A stretch of 64,000 nt of DNA from Clostridiales bacterium S5-A14a (GCA_000758905.1 JRNA01000008.1:124001-188000), one strand, 5' to 3'; counted from the first letter of the stretch, positions 46,584-58,112 are shown. Numbers and translations: made by a program. The notes: generated by a model not told the origin, from the letters alone.

Positions 46584-47240
46584 ATGATAAAAGGCGTGAT
46601 TTTTGATGTCGACGGTACCTTGTTTGATTCAATGGGTGCGTGGCATGATTCGGGCTACAATGTCCTGAAAAGCATTGGAATTGATGCGGATAATGGCATA
46701 GGAGATATTTTCTTTTCGATGACGATGGATGAAGTGATTGATTATATGCAGGAGCACTTCCCAATTAACAAGAGCAGGGAATTCTTGAGGAAGGGCATCC
46801 ATGATCAAGTCGAATACGCATATAGAAATGAAATAGAGCTAAAACCAGGTGTTATGCAGATTTTGGACTGGATTAGAGATCAAAAAATTCCTGCGACAAT
46901 AGCTACTTCGACGGACAGATTTTTAATTGAGATCGGTCTTGAGAGGCTTGGCATCGAAAAATATTTTGATGGTATTTATACGGCCACAGAAGTCGGCAAG
47001 AGTAAAAATCATCCCGATATCTTTCAACTAGCAATGGACAAAATGGGGACAAAGCCGGGGGAAACTTGGCTGTTTGAAGATGGACTTTATTCGATGATAA
47101 CCGCGAAGGCGTATGGCATGCCTGTTGTGGGGGTATATGACAAAGTAAGCCATGATGATCAAGAAGCTATCAAACAGGTAGCAGATATATATCTTGAAGA
47201 TCTGAGAGATTTAGATTTTGAGGATTTTCTGAGGAGGTAG
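46584..47240 (+). CDS. HAD-superfamily phosphatase
   Basis: 218 aa. Motifs: I VIFDVDGTLFDSMG, II ATSTDRF, III GKSKNHPDIF, IV FEDGLYSMITAKA. Phosphoglycolate/beta-phosphoglucomutase type with a helical cap domain. The substrate is unknown. GGAGAG precedes the ATG. It is followed after 4 bp by the response regulator and is probably part of the same operon. Confidence 0.88.
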   Translation: MIKGVIFDVDGTLFDSMGAWHDSGYNVLKSIGIDADNGIGDIFFSMTMDEVIDYMQEHFPINKSREFLRKGIHDQVEYAYRNEIELKPGVMQILDWIRDQKIPATIATSTDRFLIEIGLERLGIEKYFDGIYTATEVGKSKNHPDIFQLAMDKMGTKPGETWLFEDGLYSMITAKAYGMPVVGVYDKVSHDDQEAIKQVADIYLEDLRDLDFEDFLRR

Positions 47241-47244
47241 TTTA

Positions 47245-47949
47245 ATGAGCAAGGGAAGAGTTTTAATAGTTGATGATGACGCTGATATCAGGCAGGTCGT
47301 TTCGGTTCTCTTAAGAAGTGAGGGCTATGAAACAGAAACTGCTGCCAATGGTCAGGAGGCAATACTGAAGGTGCTTGAAATTCGTGATCTCGATCTTTTG
47401 ATTCTTGATATTATGATGCCTGGTATGGATGGTATAGAAGTTTGTAGAAAAATCAGGAAATTTTCCAATGTTCCTGTTCTTTTCTTGACCGCCAAATCGC
47501 AGGATGACGACAAGGTTGATGCGTATAACGAAGGCGGAGATGATTATATAGTAAAACCCTTTGATCAGACCGATCTTTTGTTGAAAATCAAATCTCTTTT
47601 GAGGAGGTACAACAATTATCAGGGACATACTAAGGTTGAGCGAGGCATTGAAGTTTTGTCTGAGCACGTGGCTGTAGATAAGGATAGAAGAATTGCAACT
47701 AAGGCGGGTGTAAGAATAAACCTAACAGATAAGGAGTACGCAATTTTGAGCACTCTTCTTGAAAATCGAGGCGAGGTTGTATTGAATAAGGATTTGTATG
47801 AGGCAGTATGGGGAGGAGATTATTCTCCAAGCGCAGGCAACAAAATAATGGTGCACGTTCTCAATTTAAGAAAGAAAATAGAAGAAGACATAAACAACCC
47901 ATCCATAGTCAAAACGGTATGGGGGAAGGGGTATAGAATTGATAAGTAG
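47245..47949 (+). CDS. OmpR-family response regulator
   Basis: 234 aa. Receiver domain: VDDDADIRQV, phospho-acceptor Asp in LLILDIMMPGMDG, the conserved Lys in YIVKPFDQ. C-terminal winged HTH (LTDKEYAILSTLLENRG, NKIMVHVLNLRKKIEEDINN, VWGKGYRIDK). GAGGAGG is 7 nt before the ATG. Coupled to the histidine kinase by an 11-bp overlap. Target genes unknown. Confidence 0.95.
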   Translation: MSKGRVLIVDDDADIRQVVSVLLRSEGYETETAANGQEAILKVLEIRDLDLLILDIMMPGMDGIEVCRKIRKFSNVPVLFLTAKSQDDDKVDAYNEGGDDYIVKPFDQTDLLLKIKSLLRRYNNYQGHTKVERGIEVLSEHVAVDKDRRIATKAGVRINLTDKEYAILSTLLENRGEVVLNKDLYEAVWGGDYSPSAGNKIMVHVLNLRKKIEEDINNPSIVKTVWGKGYRIDK

Positions 47950-49399
47950 GAAGGGAAAAAAACTAATCATACCCTTAAATATGAAGGTGGTGACTTCGGT
48001 TGTTATCGGTCTTTTGCTTGCTTTTGCAGTCTATGCCGGCCTAAACAAACTTGAAAGTGCGCTAGTGTACAATTATTATACAAGCAACAAAGCATATTCA
48101 CAAAGCCTTGATAACAGTTTTGCGGAGCTTAGAGAATACATAAAGAAAAACAAAATTTCTTCGACAAATTCGGAAGCAATGCAAAAATGGCTTGAAGAAA
48201 ATCCATATACCTATCTTGTAGTTTATGATAACTACGGTGGCTATTTTGAAGATGGTTGGGTTGCCGAAGGTAAGTCTAGATCGACCAAAATAGAAACCGC
48301 CAAAACTACGATTACTGAAAGCACTGACAAGGAAAAAGATGGGAAATCAGGGCCAAGACTGACAGCAGACAAACATATAAACGGCAATGACAGGGTAGTA
48401 TCATTCTCGGATGACGACTACTATGTTTATATGGAAATCTATAGAGAAGAGGGTTTCCGAAGAATAATGAAGATAGTTGAGCTTATTGTCGGATTCATTG
48501 TCATTCTGGGTGTTGTAATGGCTTATACCACAAGCATAACAGCACGTATCGCAGATATATCAAAGGACGTAACTCGTATTACTTCTGGCGATATAAATGC
48601 AGATATACAGACATCGGGATCAGATGAGATCGGTGTCTTGGCAGATGGCATCGATAATATGAGATACTCTCTTATTGAAAGGCTTGAGGGAGAGAAGGCA
48701 GCATGGGATGCTAACAGCCGCCTTATCACATCGATGTCACATGATATCAGGACTCCACTGACGTCGCTTGTGGGATATCTTGATATAATTGAGGGGGGAA
48801 AATACGAAAGCGAAGACGAACTTCATCAATACATACAAGCGTGCAGAAACAAGGCTTTTCAGCTAAAAGATCTTTCGGATAAGCTATTCCAATACTTTTT
48901 AGTATTTGGAGGAAAGAAGAATCCGCAGAAACTCGAAGTTCTGGATGGGGATATTTTGTTCCAGCAGCTTCTAACAGAGCATGTTGCAGAACTGATAAGT
49001 TATGGGTATATAGTTACGATGGATTACGAAATTGCGGGGCGCTTAGTGGAGACTGACATTTCTTCACTGAGAAGACTGTTCGACAATATTTTTTCAAATA
49101 TAATGAAGTATGCGGATAAGAGGAAGGCAATCAAGGTCAGGGCGATCACGAAGCCTTCTGAGGATAAAGCTCAATCAGATGAATTTGTATTTCGTGTCGA
49201 GAACAGAATATCTCACGAGGCCAAGCAGGTCGAGAGCACTCAGATTGGCGTGATGACATGTGAAAAAATCGCGAAGGACCTTGGTGGAAAGTATGCATGG
49301 AGCGATGACGGTGAATTGTATATCACGGAGTTCAGCTTCCCTGTGCATCACGAGGTCGCTGAAGACGAAAAAGTGGAAGGCGATGAAAAAGAAGCCTGA
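47939..49399 (+). CDS. Sensor histidine kinase
   Basis: 486 aa, TTG start inside the regulator gene, AAGGGG upstream. Membrane helices near residues 13-35 and 175-200 with an extracytoplasmic sensor region between; HAMP (about 200-255); HisKA with the phosphorylated His in SMSHDIRTPLTSLVGYL; HATPase with NIFSNIMKY; a C-terminal ATP-lid region. Perceives an external signal and phosphorylates the adjacent OmpR-type regulator. The signal is unknown. Confidence 0.94.
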   Translation: MISRKGKKLIIPLNMKVVTSVVIGLLLAFAVYAGLNKLESALVYNYYTSNKAYSQSLDNSFAELREYIKKNKISSTNSEAMQKWLEENPYTYLVVYDNYGGYFEDGWVAEGKSRSTKIETAKTTITESTDKEKDGKSGPRLTADKHINGNDRVVSFSDDDYYVYMEIYREEGFRRIMKIVELIVGFIVILGVVMAYTTSITARIADISKDVTRITSGDINADIQTSGSDEIGVLADGIDNMRYSLIERLEGEKAAWDANSRLITSMSHDIRTPLTSLVGYLDIIEGGKYESEDELHQYIQACRNKAFQLKDLSDKLFQYFLVFGGKKNPQKLEVLDGDILFQQLLTEHVAELISYGYIVTMDYEIAGRLVETDISSLRRLFDNIFSNIMKYADKRKAIKVRAITKPSEDKAQSDEFVFRVENRISHEAKQVESTQIGVMTCEKIAKDLGGKYAWSDDGELYITEFSFPVHHEVAEDEKVEGDEKEA

Positions 49400-49480
49400 T
49401 TTCTCAAGATGTTTGCAACAAGAATATAAATTAAACAACCCCAGAATTTACTACAAGTAAAATCAAAATTAAATTAAGTA

Positions 49481-50659
49481 TCATTTGGCTCCGGTGTAGT
49501 CTGGTTCGAATCTAATGTTAACTTCAAAAGTCGGATCGATTAACTTTAATCGAGATGAAAAGGCTTTGGTTGCAGCGGATATGTCTACATCGGAGTTTCT
49601 TTCTTCGACTATTTCAAAAATTATATTCGAATGATTTTCACCTGGTACTATGCGGATGTCATGCGGATTACAGAGTCCATCCCAGTTTTTGACCTCGTCG
49701 AATATAATATCTGAGATTAGATCCAGTTTTGGATTGTTAATTTCAATAGGATCGAGATGACATGTGATGTGGATATCATAGTCATCCAGGAAGGCTTTTT
49801 CGATATCATCGATGAGCTCGTGACTTACCATAACGTTGTTACGGCTGTCAACCTCAACGTGAATAGATGCAAAAATTTCTCCTGGGCCGTAGTTGTGAAC
49901 GAGAGGGTCATGAACACCGAGAACTCCGGGGAATTCAGTTGTTTTGTCCATAATAAATTTAACGAGTTCTGAATCTGGTGCCTCGCCAAGAAGGGGGCTT
50001 GCAGTGTCCTTGATAAGGTCATATCCTGATTTCATGATGAAGATTGCAACAAAACATCCAACATACCCATCTATGTTAAGTCTTGTGAAGTGATAAATGC
50101 CCATGCCGATGATTACTGCCATAGTAGTGATTACATCATTTCTGCTATCCGTTGCAGTTGCATCAAGCGCGACCGAGCTGATAGCTGTTGCTATTTTGTG
50201 ATAAAACCTGCTCTGCCATAATTTCACGACAACTGAGAGGAACAAAACGACATACACCCATATGTTGCTTTTGATTTCTGCTGGGTGAAGTATCTTTAAA
50301 AACGATGACCTGAATAGTTCTACTCCGACTACGACTATCAAAACGGAGACAATCATACCTGCGATGTATTCGCTTCGTGCGTGCCCATATGGGTGGTCCT
50401 TATCTCCGGGCTTTTGACTCATGCGGAAGCCGACCAACGTTATTATTGACGATGTAGCGTCAGTCATATTGTTGATTCCATCTGCAGCGATTGATATACT
50501 GTGGACTATAAACCCGAGGAGTAACTTGATAATGGCAAGTAAAAAATTCGTTGTAACTCCAACGATTGCAGCGACCGAGCCGTACTTTGATCGAATTTTA
50601 CTATCATCAGTATTTTCGTAATTCTTAATCGTTTTTTTTATAATTGTTTCTGTAATCAT
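49481..50659 (-). CDS. Cation diffusion facilitator (CDF) metal exporter
   Basis: About 392 aa. N-terminal six-helix transport domain with SIAADGINNMTDATSS and KPGDKDHPYGHARSEYIAGM (metal site Asp/His residues), then cytoplasmic dimerisation domain (ASIHVEVDSRNNVMVSHELI). Exports Zn, Fe or Mn by proton antiport. The ATG at 50659 lies 6 nt after a TATAAT with extended TGC, so its mRNA may be leaderless. Confidence 0.92.
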   Translation of the reverse strand: MITETIIKKTIKNYENTDDSKIRSKYGSVAAIVGVTTNFLLAIIKLLLGFIVHSISIAADGINNMTDATSSIITLVGFRMSQKPGDKDHPYGHARSEYIAGMIVSVLIVVVGVELFRSSFLKILHPAEIKSNIWVYVVLFLSVVVKLWQSRFYHKIATAISSVALDATATDSRNDVITTMAVIIGMGIYHFTRLNIDGYVGCFVAIFIMKSGYDLIKDTASPLLGEAPDSELVKFIMDKTTEFPGVLGVHDPLVHNYGPGEIFASIHVEVDSRNNVMVSHELIDDIEKAFLDDYDIHITCHLDPIEINNPKLDLISDIIFDEVKNWDGLCNPHDIRIVPGENHSNIIFEIVEERNSDVDISAATKAFSSRLKLIDPTFEVNIRFEPDYTGAK

Positions 50660-50665
50660 AATTGT

Positions 50666-50676
50666 ATTATAGCACA
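50666..50676 (-). promoter_or_regulatory. Extended -10 promoter of CDF gene, possibly leaderless
   Basis: TGC-TATAAT (TATAAT 50671-50666) with a weak -35. ACAATT separates it from the ATG at 50659, so transcription would begin at or near the A of ATG. No ribosome site is present. Confidence 0.45.
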
Positions 50677-50732
50677 AAATACTATATAATTATGTTGCTA
50701 ATTTTCGATTCCTTTACTGAGGAGGTCCGCCT

Positions 50733-51458
50733 ATGAATAAAGAAATACCAAGAATAACAGGAACTTTGAGAGCAAAGAGTTTGCAGGTACCAGAGGTTAT
50801 CTGGACAGCTAGGGGTATTGTTATTATGGGAAGAAGAATTAAGTCTGTCATATTTACAACAGACATTGCTACGATTAGAAATTGCAACGCAGACGCAGTT
50901 TTAGCTGTTTATCCATATACGCCGCAGCAGATAATATCGCAAACCATAATTAATGCTTCTTCAATTCCTGTGCTTGCAGGTGTTGGAGGCGGAACAACGC
51001 AGGGATTTAGAACCGCAGTAATGGCAAAGGATGCGGAAGCTCAGGGGGCATACGGAGTCGTTGTAAATGCACCTATGAGCAACAAAAATGTTGCACTCAT
51101 AAATAAGGTAATCGATATTCCTATAATTGTAACGGTTGTCAACGACTTAGAAGATGTTCAGGCTAGGATTGATGCTGGAGCCACGATTTTGAATGTTTCT
51201 GCAGGTGCAAGGACACCCGAAATAGTTAGGAATATAAGGAAAGATTTTCCTAAAATTCCGATAATTGCAACTGGTGGTCCAACGGATGAATCTATAAAAC
51301 AAACAATTGAAGCTGGAGCTAATACAATTAGTTATACACCACCTTCAATCGCAGAAGTTTTCAGCGATTTGATGGATATTTACCGCGAACAAGCCGAAAA
51401 AACAAAGGAACCAGATGCCGGAGATGAGGAACTTGGCAGGTTAATAGAGCTTCTTTAG
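50733..51458 (+). CDS. TIM-barrel protein of unknown function
   Basis: 241 aa. Repeated beta-alpha pattern, with IPVLAGVGGGTTQGFRTAVM, ILNVSAGARTPEIV and IIATGGPTDESIKQTIEAGA near the ends of strands, looking like phosphate-binding loops of the HisA/TIM class. Acidic C-terminus. GAGGAGG is 8 nt before the ATG. I do not recognise the enzyme; it lies just before uvrB but may be unrelated. Confidence 0.78.
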   Translation: MNKEIPRITGTLRAKSLQVPEVIWTARGIVIMGRRIKSVIFTTDIATIRNCNADAVLAVYPYTPQQIISQTIINASSIPVLAGVGGGTTQGFRTAVMAKDAEAQGAYGVVVNAPMSNKNVALINKVIDIPIIVTVVNDLEDVQARIDAGATILNVSAGARTPEIVRNIRKDFPKIPIIATGGPTDESIKQTIEAGANTISYTPPSIAEVFSDLMDIYREQAEKTKEPDAGDEELGRLIELL

Positions 51459-51626
51459 AATAATTATAATATGTCTTAATTTAATTTAGATGTTCAATCT
51501 GATAGATTCCTTTAAAAAGGGATTTTGACTATATCAATAATACTTGATTTTAACTATATAGAGACCGTAAAGTTGGGTGATAATCCCGTACTTGCGGTTT
51601 TTTACACATGTAGGATGAGGAGAAAT

Positions 51627-53603
51627 ATGGGAGATTTTCACTTAATATCAGAATATAAGCCGACAGGAGATCAGCCACAGGCAATTGATAAACTGTCAAA
51701 GGCGTTTTGTGATGGGCAGAATTATCAGACACTTCTTGGTGTTACGGGCTCGGGCAAAACCTTTACTATGGCAAACGTTATAGAGAAAATTCAAAAACCA
51801 ACGCTTGTCATATCTCACAACAAAACACTTGCCGCCCAACTGCATGGTGAATTCAAGGCTTTTTTCCCTGAAAATGCAGTTGAATATTTTGTATCATACT
51901 ACGACTACTATCAGCCGGAAGCTTACGTGCCATCAACAGATACCTATATTGAAAAAGACTCGGATATAAACGAGGAAATAGAAAAACTCAGGCACTCTGC
52001 AACAGCAGCTCTTGCTGAGCGAAAAGATGTAATTATAGTGGCTTCTGTTTCGTGCATATATGGCCTTGGAAGCCCGTTTGACTACGAAAATCAGATGCTA
52101 TCTCTAAGACCCGGCATGATTAAGTCAAGACGAGATATATTGATGAAACTTGTAGATATTCAATATACTAGAAATGACATGGAATTTGATAGAGGCACGT
52201 TCAGGACCAGGGGCGATGTGATAGACATATTTCCAGCAGGATCGGATAAGGCTATAAGGGTTGAAATGTTCGGCGATGAAATAGATACACTTAAGGAGAT
52301 TAATCCTCTGACTGGGGAAGTGCTTGGAATAAGGAATCACGTTGCAATATACCCAGCATCACACTATGTTACATCAAAAGATAAGATGGAAAAGGCTTTG
52401 ATTACGATAGAAGAGGAACTTGAGGATAGGATTAAGTGGTTTAAAGATAGAGGAAAACTTCTTGAAGCACAAAGGATTGAGCAGAGGACACGATATGACA
52501 TGGAGATGCTCAGAGAGGTCGGAACCTGCAAGGGCATTGAGAATTATTCAAGGCATATCAATAATCTTCCGCCAGGAACAAGGCCTTACACGCTGATAGA
52601 CTACTTCCCTGACGATTTTGTCGTGATGATAGACGAGTCCCATGTAATGCTTCCTCAGCTTCGAGCGATGTTTGCAGGGGATAGGAGTAGGAAGCAATCT
52701 CTTGTGGATTACGGATTTAGGCTGCCTTCGGCACTCGACAACAGGCCTCTAAGATTTGAAGAGTTTGAGAAACTTGCAAAGAAGATTTTGTTTGTAAGTG
52801 CAACTCCGGCGGCTTATGAGAAAGAGAAGTCGAATGGCGTTACGGCAGAGCAGATTATAAGGCCGACGGGTCTTCTTGATCCTCCGATTGAGGTGCGAAA
52901 GACCGAGGGGCAGGTGGATGACTTGATAGGGGAGATCAAGAAGACTACCGCTAGTGGCAACAGGACATTTATTACAACTTTGACGAAGAAGATGGCCGAG
53001 GATTTAACGGATTACTTAAAGGGAGTAGGCTTGAGGGTTAGATACCTACATTCAGAAATTGATACGCTTGAACGGCTTGAAATTATAAGAGATTTAAGGC
53101 TTGGTGAATTTGATGCATTGGTGGGTATAAACCTATTGCGAGAGGGTCTTGACTTACCGGAAGTTGGTCTTGTTGCCATACTTGATGCGGATAAGGAAGG
53201 CTTCCTCAGAACAGAGACGTCGCTAATCCAGACCATAGGCCGTGCAGCAAGAAATGCGAACGGTAGAGTTTTGATGTATGCAGATCAAATAAGTAAAGCT
53301 ATGAGGACGGCGATTGATGAAACCAATAGACGTCGAAAAATTCAGAATGAATATAACGAAAAAAATGGTATTACACCAAAAGGTATAGAAAAGGCTGTAA
53401 GACAGGTAATTGAGGCAACAAAGGCAGCTGAAAACGAGGATGATAAATTCAAGGGCAAGTCACCTATTGATATGACTAAGAAGGAACTCAAGGAATATGT
53501 GAGTATTCTTGAGAAGGAAATGCATATTGCTGCTGACGATTTGCAGTTTGAACGCGCGGCAATTTTGCGAGATAGAATACTTGAGTATAAGGCTGCACTT
53601 TGA
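51627..53603 (+). CDS. uvrB: Excinuclease ABC subunit B
   Basis: 658 aa. DEAD-like helicase: Walker [14 protein letters not shown]-inserting beta-hairpin [17 protein letters not shown] box, [26 protein letters not shown], and a C-terminal UVR domain that binds UvrC/UvrA. It verifies damage in nucleotide excision repair. GAGGAG is 4-5 nt before the ATG at 51627; the upstream in-frame start (51525) lacks a ribosome site. Followed by uvrA. Confidence 0.97.
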   Translation: MGDFHLISEYKPTGDQPQAIDKLSKAFCDGQNYQTLLGVTGSGKTFTMANVIEKIQKPTLVISHNKTLAAQLHGEFKAFFPENAVEYFVSYYDYYQPEAYVPSTDTYIEKDSDINEEIEKLRHSATAALAERKDVIIVASVSCIYGLGSPFDYENQMLSLRPGMIKSRRDILMKLVDIQYTRNDMEFDRGTFRTRGDVIDIFPAGSDKAIRVEMFGDEIDTLKEINPLTGEVLGIRNHVAIYPASHYVTSKDKMEKALITIEEELEDRIKWFKDRGKLLEAQRIEQRTRYDMEMLREVGTCKGIENYSRHINNLPPGTRPYTLIDYFPDDFVVMIDESHVMLPQLRAMFAGDRSRKQSLVDYGFRLPSALDNRPLRFEEFEKLAKKILFVSATPAAYEKEKSNGVTAEQIIRPTGLLDPPIEVRKTEGQVDDLIGEIKKTTASGNRTFITTLTKKMAEDLTDYLKGVGLRVRYLHSEIDTLERLEIIRDLRLGEFDALVGINLLREGLDLPEVGLVAILDADKEGFLRTETSLIQTIGRAARNANGRVLMYADQISKAMRTAIDETNRRRKIQNEYNEKNGITPKGIEKAVRQVIEATKAAENEDDKFKGKSPIDMTKKELKEYVSILEKEMHIAADDLQFERAAILRDRILEYKAAL

Positions 53604-53675
53604 TTTTTCAATTCGGCTTAAATTAGCGTGAATTTACTTATTGCAGGCTTATGGCTATTTTGTGAAAGGAAGTAA

Positions 53676-56564
53676 ATGACAACAAAAGAGATTTTCATTA
53701 AAGGGGCAAAAGAAAATAATTTAAGAAATATAGATGTGCATATTCCACGCGACAAGATGATTGTTTTGACAGGTTTGTCGGGGTCTGGCAAGACTTCTTT
53801 GGCATTTGATACCATTTACGCGGAGGGGCAGAGGCGATATGTTGAGAGTTTGTCAGCATATGCGAGGCAGTTCCTTGGGAGGATGGATAAACCAAATGTT
53901 GAATTTATCGAGGGGCTTTCTCCCGCCATATCTATAGACCAGAAGACTACGAGTAACAATCCGCGATCTACTGTGGGAACGGTGACGGAAATCAATGACT
54001 ATCTGAGGCTTTTGTTTGCTCGAATCGGAGTGCCGCACTGTCCAGTTTGTGGCCGCGAAATTTCAAGTCAGTCTGTTGACCAAATCGTTGATCACATAAT
54101 GGAGATGAAGGACGGAACGAGGATTAAGGTCATAGCTCCAGTGATTCAGGAGCGAAAGGGCGAGCATGTAAAGTTACTCGAAAGGCTGAAGAGAGAAGGT
54201 TTTAACAGGGTAATTGTGGATGGCGAAGAGTACCTTCTTGGCGAAGATGAAATAAAGCTTGAGAAGAATTTCAAACATACAATAGAAATCGTTACAGATA
54301 GGATTGTAGTTTCAGAAGGTCAGGAAGGGCGAATTGCAGAAGCTGTTGAAATTTCAATAGCTCACGGGAATGGCCTTGTGGTTGTCGAAGAAGTACCTCG
54401 CAGATCAGCTCAGGATAACAAAGAGGAATCACAGCAGGCTGATGGAAACAAAAACAACGGCAATAATAGGAGGACGTTTTCTACTAAATTTGCTTGTCCA
54501 GTGCACGGAGTCAGCCTTGAGGATATGGAACCTAGGTCGTTTTCATTCAACAGTCCATTTGGGGCTTGCCCTACATGTAACGGATTGGGATTCATACAGA
54601 GCATCATACCTGAGAAACTCCTAGATTACAAGAAATCAATTCCAGGCGGTGCACTCGGACGAGTATATGCGTCTATGGAGTTTTCGGGATTCTATCGCCA
54701 AGAAGTGGAAGCACTTGCTGAGATGTATGGCGTTGATATTGATTTGCCTCTTGAAAAGCTTCCTGCAAAATTTATGAAGGCACTCCTATATGGAACAGGG
54801 AATAAGCACTTAAAATATACATATATAAGCAGAAGATCCGGACGCAGATCGCAAATGGATCACCCTTTTGAGGGCGTTATAAATAATCTTGAGAGGAGAT
54901 ACAGGGAAACTGCCTCTGACTTTATGCAGGAGAGGATTCAGCAGTATATGACTAATAAGCCATGCCCTGACTGTCATGGAGCGAGATTGAAACCGGAAAT
55001 ACTTGCTGTAACTGTTGGAAACAAAAGCATATCGCAGATAAGCGATATGTCGGTGACAGATGCTTATGATTTTTTTGAGAGTCTTGACCTTAACGAGAAG
55101 GAGTCGATGATAGGTTTTCAAATCCTGAAAGAGATAAAGGAAAGGCTGAAGTTTCTCATTGACGTTGGACTTTCATATCTAACACTAAGCCGAAGCGCTG
55201 GGACTCTCAGTGGTGGTGAATCGCAGCGAATACGCCTAGCAACCCAGATTGGTTCGGGACTGATGGGTGTTTTGTACATTCTTGACGAGCCAAGCATCGG
55301 TTTGCACCAGAAGGACAATGCCAAATTGCTGAAGACTTTGCGAAGGCTCACGGATATGGGGAATACTTTGTTGGTCGTGGAACACGATGAAGACACTATG
55401 TATGCTGCGGATCAAATCATAGATATTGGTCCGGGTGCAGGAGTCAATGGTGGCAAGCTGGTGGCCCAGGGGACGGTTGAAGAAATCAAGAAAAATCCCG
55501 AGTCTATCACTGGCCAGTATCTGTCGGGAGCGAAGAAAATCTCGGTGCCAAAGCATAGACGAGAGGGCAATGGTAAGAAAATCCAAATCAAGGGTGCGGC
55601 GGAGAACAACTTACAGAACGTAAATGTGGACATACCTCTCGGGAAATTTGTATGCGTTACAGGGGTTTCAGGTTCAGGGAAATCAAGCCTAATCAACGAG
55701 GTTTTGTACAAAACAGTTGCCCACAGGCTCAACGGCGCGGCTGAGGAGGGCGGTGCGGTTAAGGCTATCAAAGGTCTTGAGCACATAGATAAGGTTATAG
55801 ATATTGACCAGTCTCCAATCGGCAGGACTCCGAGGTCAAACCCTGCAACATACACGGGAATGTTTACACCGATTAGAGAGCTTTTTGCGGCATTGCCGGA
55901 AGCAAAGCTAAGAGGATATGAGAAGGGCAGATTTAGCTTTAATGTGAAGGGCGGACGATGCGAAGCGTGCAAGGGTGATGGAATCATTAAGATAGAGATG
56001 CACTTCTTACCTGACGTATATGTTCCTTGTGAGGTTTGTAAGGGGAAGAGATTTAACCGAGAGACCCTTGAGGTAAAGTATAAGGGGAAAAATATATACG
56101 AAGTTTTGGATATGACAGTTGCAGAAGCACTGGAATTCTTTAAGAGCATTCCAACGGTGATGAGGCAGCTTGAGACCCTCAATAGAGTAGGCCTTGACTA
56201 CATAAGGCTTGGACAGCCTTCCACGCAGCTTTCAGGTGGTGAAGCTCAGCGTGTTAAACTGGCATCGGAACTCTCTAAGAGGCAGACAGGAAGGACCCTA
56301 TACATTCTTGATGAACCTACGACTGGACTTCATTTTGCTGATGTGCACAAATTGATTCATGTACTTGAGGCATTGGTTGAAGCTGGGAATACGGTAGTTG
56401 TAATAGAACACAACCTTGATGTAATTAAGCGAGCAGATCACATAATCGATATGGGACCAGACGGTGGAACCGGCGGTGGTCGAGTGATTGCCGAAGGAAC
56501 GCCGGAAGAGGTAGCCAAGATAAAAGGCTCTTACACAGGGGAATTCTTGAAGAAAATGCTTTAA
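53676..56564 (+). CDS. uvrA: Excinuclease ABC subunit A
   Basis: 962 aa. Two ABC modules with Walker [11 protein letters not shown] (near 33) and [10 protein letters not shown], signature LSGGE, and zinc modules CPVCG and CEACKGDG. The UvrB-binding zinc finger has ACPVHG before [16 protein letters not shown], so its second Cys is His (CCHC type). An insertion of about 20 polar residues ([15 protein letters not shown]) precedes it. It scans DNA for damage and loads UvrB. AAAGGAAG precedes the ATG. Confidence 0.97.
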   Translation: MTTKEIFIKGAKENNLRNIDVHIPRDKMIVLTGLSGSGKTSLAFDTIYAEGQRRYVESLSAYARQFLGRMDKPNVEFIEGLSPAISIDQKTTSNNPRSTVGTVTEINDYLRLLFARIGVPHCPVCGREISSQSVDQIVDHIMEMKDGTRIKVIAPVIQERKGEHVKLLERLKREGFNRVIVDGEEYLLGEDEIKLEKNFKHTIEIVTDRIVVSEGQEGRIAEAVEISIAHGNGLVVVEEVPRRSAQDNKEESQQADGNKNNGNNRRTFSTKFACPVHGVSLEDMEPRSFSFNSPFGACPTCNGLGFIQSIIPEKLLDYKKSIPGGALGRVYASMEFSGFYRQEVEALAEMYGVDIDLPLEKLPAKFMKALLYGTGNKHLKYTYISRRSGRRSQMDHPFEGVINNLERRYRETASDFMQERIQQYMTNKPCPDCHGARLKPEILAVTVGNKSISQISDMSVTDAYDFFESLDLNEKESMIGFQILKEIKERLKFLIDVGLSYLTLSRSAGTLSGGESQRIRLATQIGSGLMGVLYILDEPSIGLHQKDNAKLLKTLRRLTDMGNTLLVVEHDEDTMYAADQIIDIGPGAGVNGGKLVAQGTVEEIKKNPESITGQYLSGAKKISVPKHRREGNGKKIQIKGAAENNLQNVNVDIPLGKFVCVTGVSGSGKSSLINEVLYKTVAHRLNGAAEEGGAVKAIKGLEHIDKVIDIDQSPIGRTPRSNPATYTGMFTPIRELFAALPEAKLRGYEKGRFSFNVKGGRCEACKGDGIIKIEMHFLPDVYVPCEVCKGKRFNRETLEVKYKGKNIYEVLDMTVAEALEFFKSIPTVMRQLETLNRVGLDYIRLGQPSTQLSGGEAQRVKLASELSKRQTGRTLYILDEPTTGLHFADVHKLIHVLEALVEAGNTVVVIEHNLDVIKRADHIIDMGPDGGTGGGRVIAEGTPEEVAKIKGSYTGEFLKKML

Positions 56565-56632
56565 TTTAGTATAATAAGCATGTTTTGTAAATATAATAAA
56601 ATTTTTGAAAATTAAAAAAGAAGGAAAGCGAA

Positions 56633-58084
56633 ATGATTACAAGAGAAAATCTGACCATGCTGACTGATTTTTATGAGATCACTATGGCGAATGGATATTT
56701 TGTTAACGGTATGGGAGATGAGATTGCATATTTTGACATGTTCTTCAGGAGGGTCCCTGATGGCGGTGGATATGCAATTATGGCAGGTGTAGAGCAGGTT
56801 GTTGAGTATCTGAAGAATTTAAAGTTTGAGAAGGAAGACATAGAATTTCTTAGAGGCAAAGGATGCTTTAGCGAGGAATTTCTCGAATATCTTGAAAATT
56901 TTAAGTTCAGCTGCGATGTTTGGGCAATCGAAGAGGGAACACCTATTTTCCCTCATGAGCCCATTTTAACTGTAAGAGGACCAGTTATTCAGTCCCAGTT
57001 TGTAGAATCAATGATTTTGCTCATCATCAATCACCAGAGCCTGATTGCTACAAAGGCAAGTCGAATTGTTAGATCGGCAGCTGGAAGGCCTGTCATGGAG
57101 TTTGGAACAAGGCGTGCGCACGGATCTGCAGCGGCAATTTTTGGAGCGAGGGCTACTTATATTGCGGGATGTGCTGCGACTGCTTGCACAATTGCGGATA
57201 GAGAATATGGCATACCTGCTACCGGTACAATGGCCCACAGCTGGGTACAGATGTTCCCTACAGAATATGATGCATTCAAAGCATATGCAGAAGTTTATCC
57301 AGATAACTGCGTGCTTCTTGTAGACACATATAATGTCCTCAAATCTGGCGTTCCAGCAGCCATCAAGGTTTTCAAAGAAATGAAGCCTAAGAGTATGGGG
57401 ATTAGGATTGACAGCGGAGATATCACCTACCTAACAAAGAAGGCGAGGAAGATGCTCGACGATGCAGGACTTTCTGAGTGCAAAATAGTAATTTCCAACA
57501 GCCTCGATGAATACATTATCCGTGATGTACTGCTTGAGGGTGCACAAATCGATTCGTTTGGTGTCGGGGAACGTATGATTGCAGCAAAGTCTGAGCCATT
57601 GTTTGGAGGAGTTTATAAGCTAGTTGCACTTGAGGATAAGAACGGCAATATTATACCGAAGATAAAGGTTTCGGAAAATGTTGAAAAGATAACAAACCCT
57701 GGATTTAAAACGCTTTACAGGCTTTTTGACAAGGATAATAACAAAGCACTTGCTGACGTTATAACTGTGGACGGAGAAAACTTGCCTGAAGAATGCGGAG
57801 AAGGCGAGGGTTACGAAATATTCGATCCTAATGCTATATGGAAGAGAAAGACTCTGACAAATTTCTACGCGAAAAACATTAGGGTGCCTCTTTTCTTGAA
57901 TGGTGAGTGCGTCTACAAGTCACCTGGGATTGAGGAAATCAAAAAGAACTGCGAAGAACAGATGAAAACCTTATGGGACGAGATGCTTAGGTTTGAAAAT
58001 CCTCAGACATACTATGTTGACTTATCTCAGGCTTTGTGGGATATGAAGGAAGAACTTTTGAATAAAGCAACATACAGTAGATAA
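56633..58084 (+). CDS. pncB: Nicotinate phosphoribosyltransferase
   Basis: 483 aa. FYEITMANGYFVNGMGDEIA, MEFGTRRAHGSAAAI, IGIRIDSGD-type segment (MGIRIDSGDITYLTKKARK) and GVGERMI. Converts nicotinate and PRPP to nicotinate mononucleotide in NAD salvage. AAGGAAAG precedes the ATG. Followed after 28 bp by the potassium uptake pair; a functional link is not evident. Confidence 0.94.
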   Translation: MITRENLTMLTDFYEITMANGYFVNGMGDEIAYFDMFFRRVPDGGGYAIMAGVEQVVEYLKNLKFEKEDIEFLRGKGCFSEEFLEYLENFKFSCDVWAIEEGTPIFPHEPILTVRGPVIQSQFVESMILLIINHQSLIATKASRIVRSAAGRPVMEFGTRRAHGSAAAIFGARATYIAGCAATACTIADREYGIPATGTMAHSWVQMFPTEYDAFKAYAEVYPDNCVLLVDTYNVLKSGVPAAIKVFKEMKPKSMGIRIDSGDITYLTKKARKMLDDAGLSECKIVISNSLDEYIIRDVLLEGAQIDSFGVGERMIAAKSEPLFGGVYKLVALEDKNGNIIPKIKVSENVEKITNPGFKTLYRLFDKDNNKALADVITVDGENLPEECGEGEGYEIFDPNAIWKRKTLTNFYAKNIRVPLFLNGECVYKSPGIEEIKKNCEEQMKTLWDEMLRFENPQTYYVDLSQALWDMKEELLNKATYSR

Positions 58085-58112
58085 AAGATATACTAAGTTA
58101 GAAAGGCTTTTT

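Noticed and set aside
51525-51626. 34-residue N-terminal extension of UvrB
   Set aside because: No ribosome site, no family match; GAGGAG precedes the ATG at 51627, where UvrB homologues begin.
55412-56182. 256-aa minus-strand ORF
   Set aside because: Antisense of uvrA; no family pattern and uvrA is certain.
58085-58112. Potassium or c-di-AMP riboswitch ahead of the permease
   Set aside because: Only 28 bp separate it from pncB; there is no room for an aptamer and no motif upstream.
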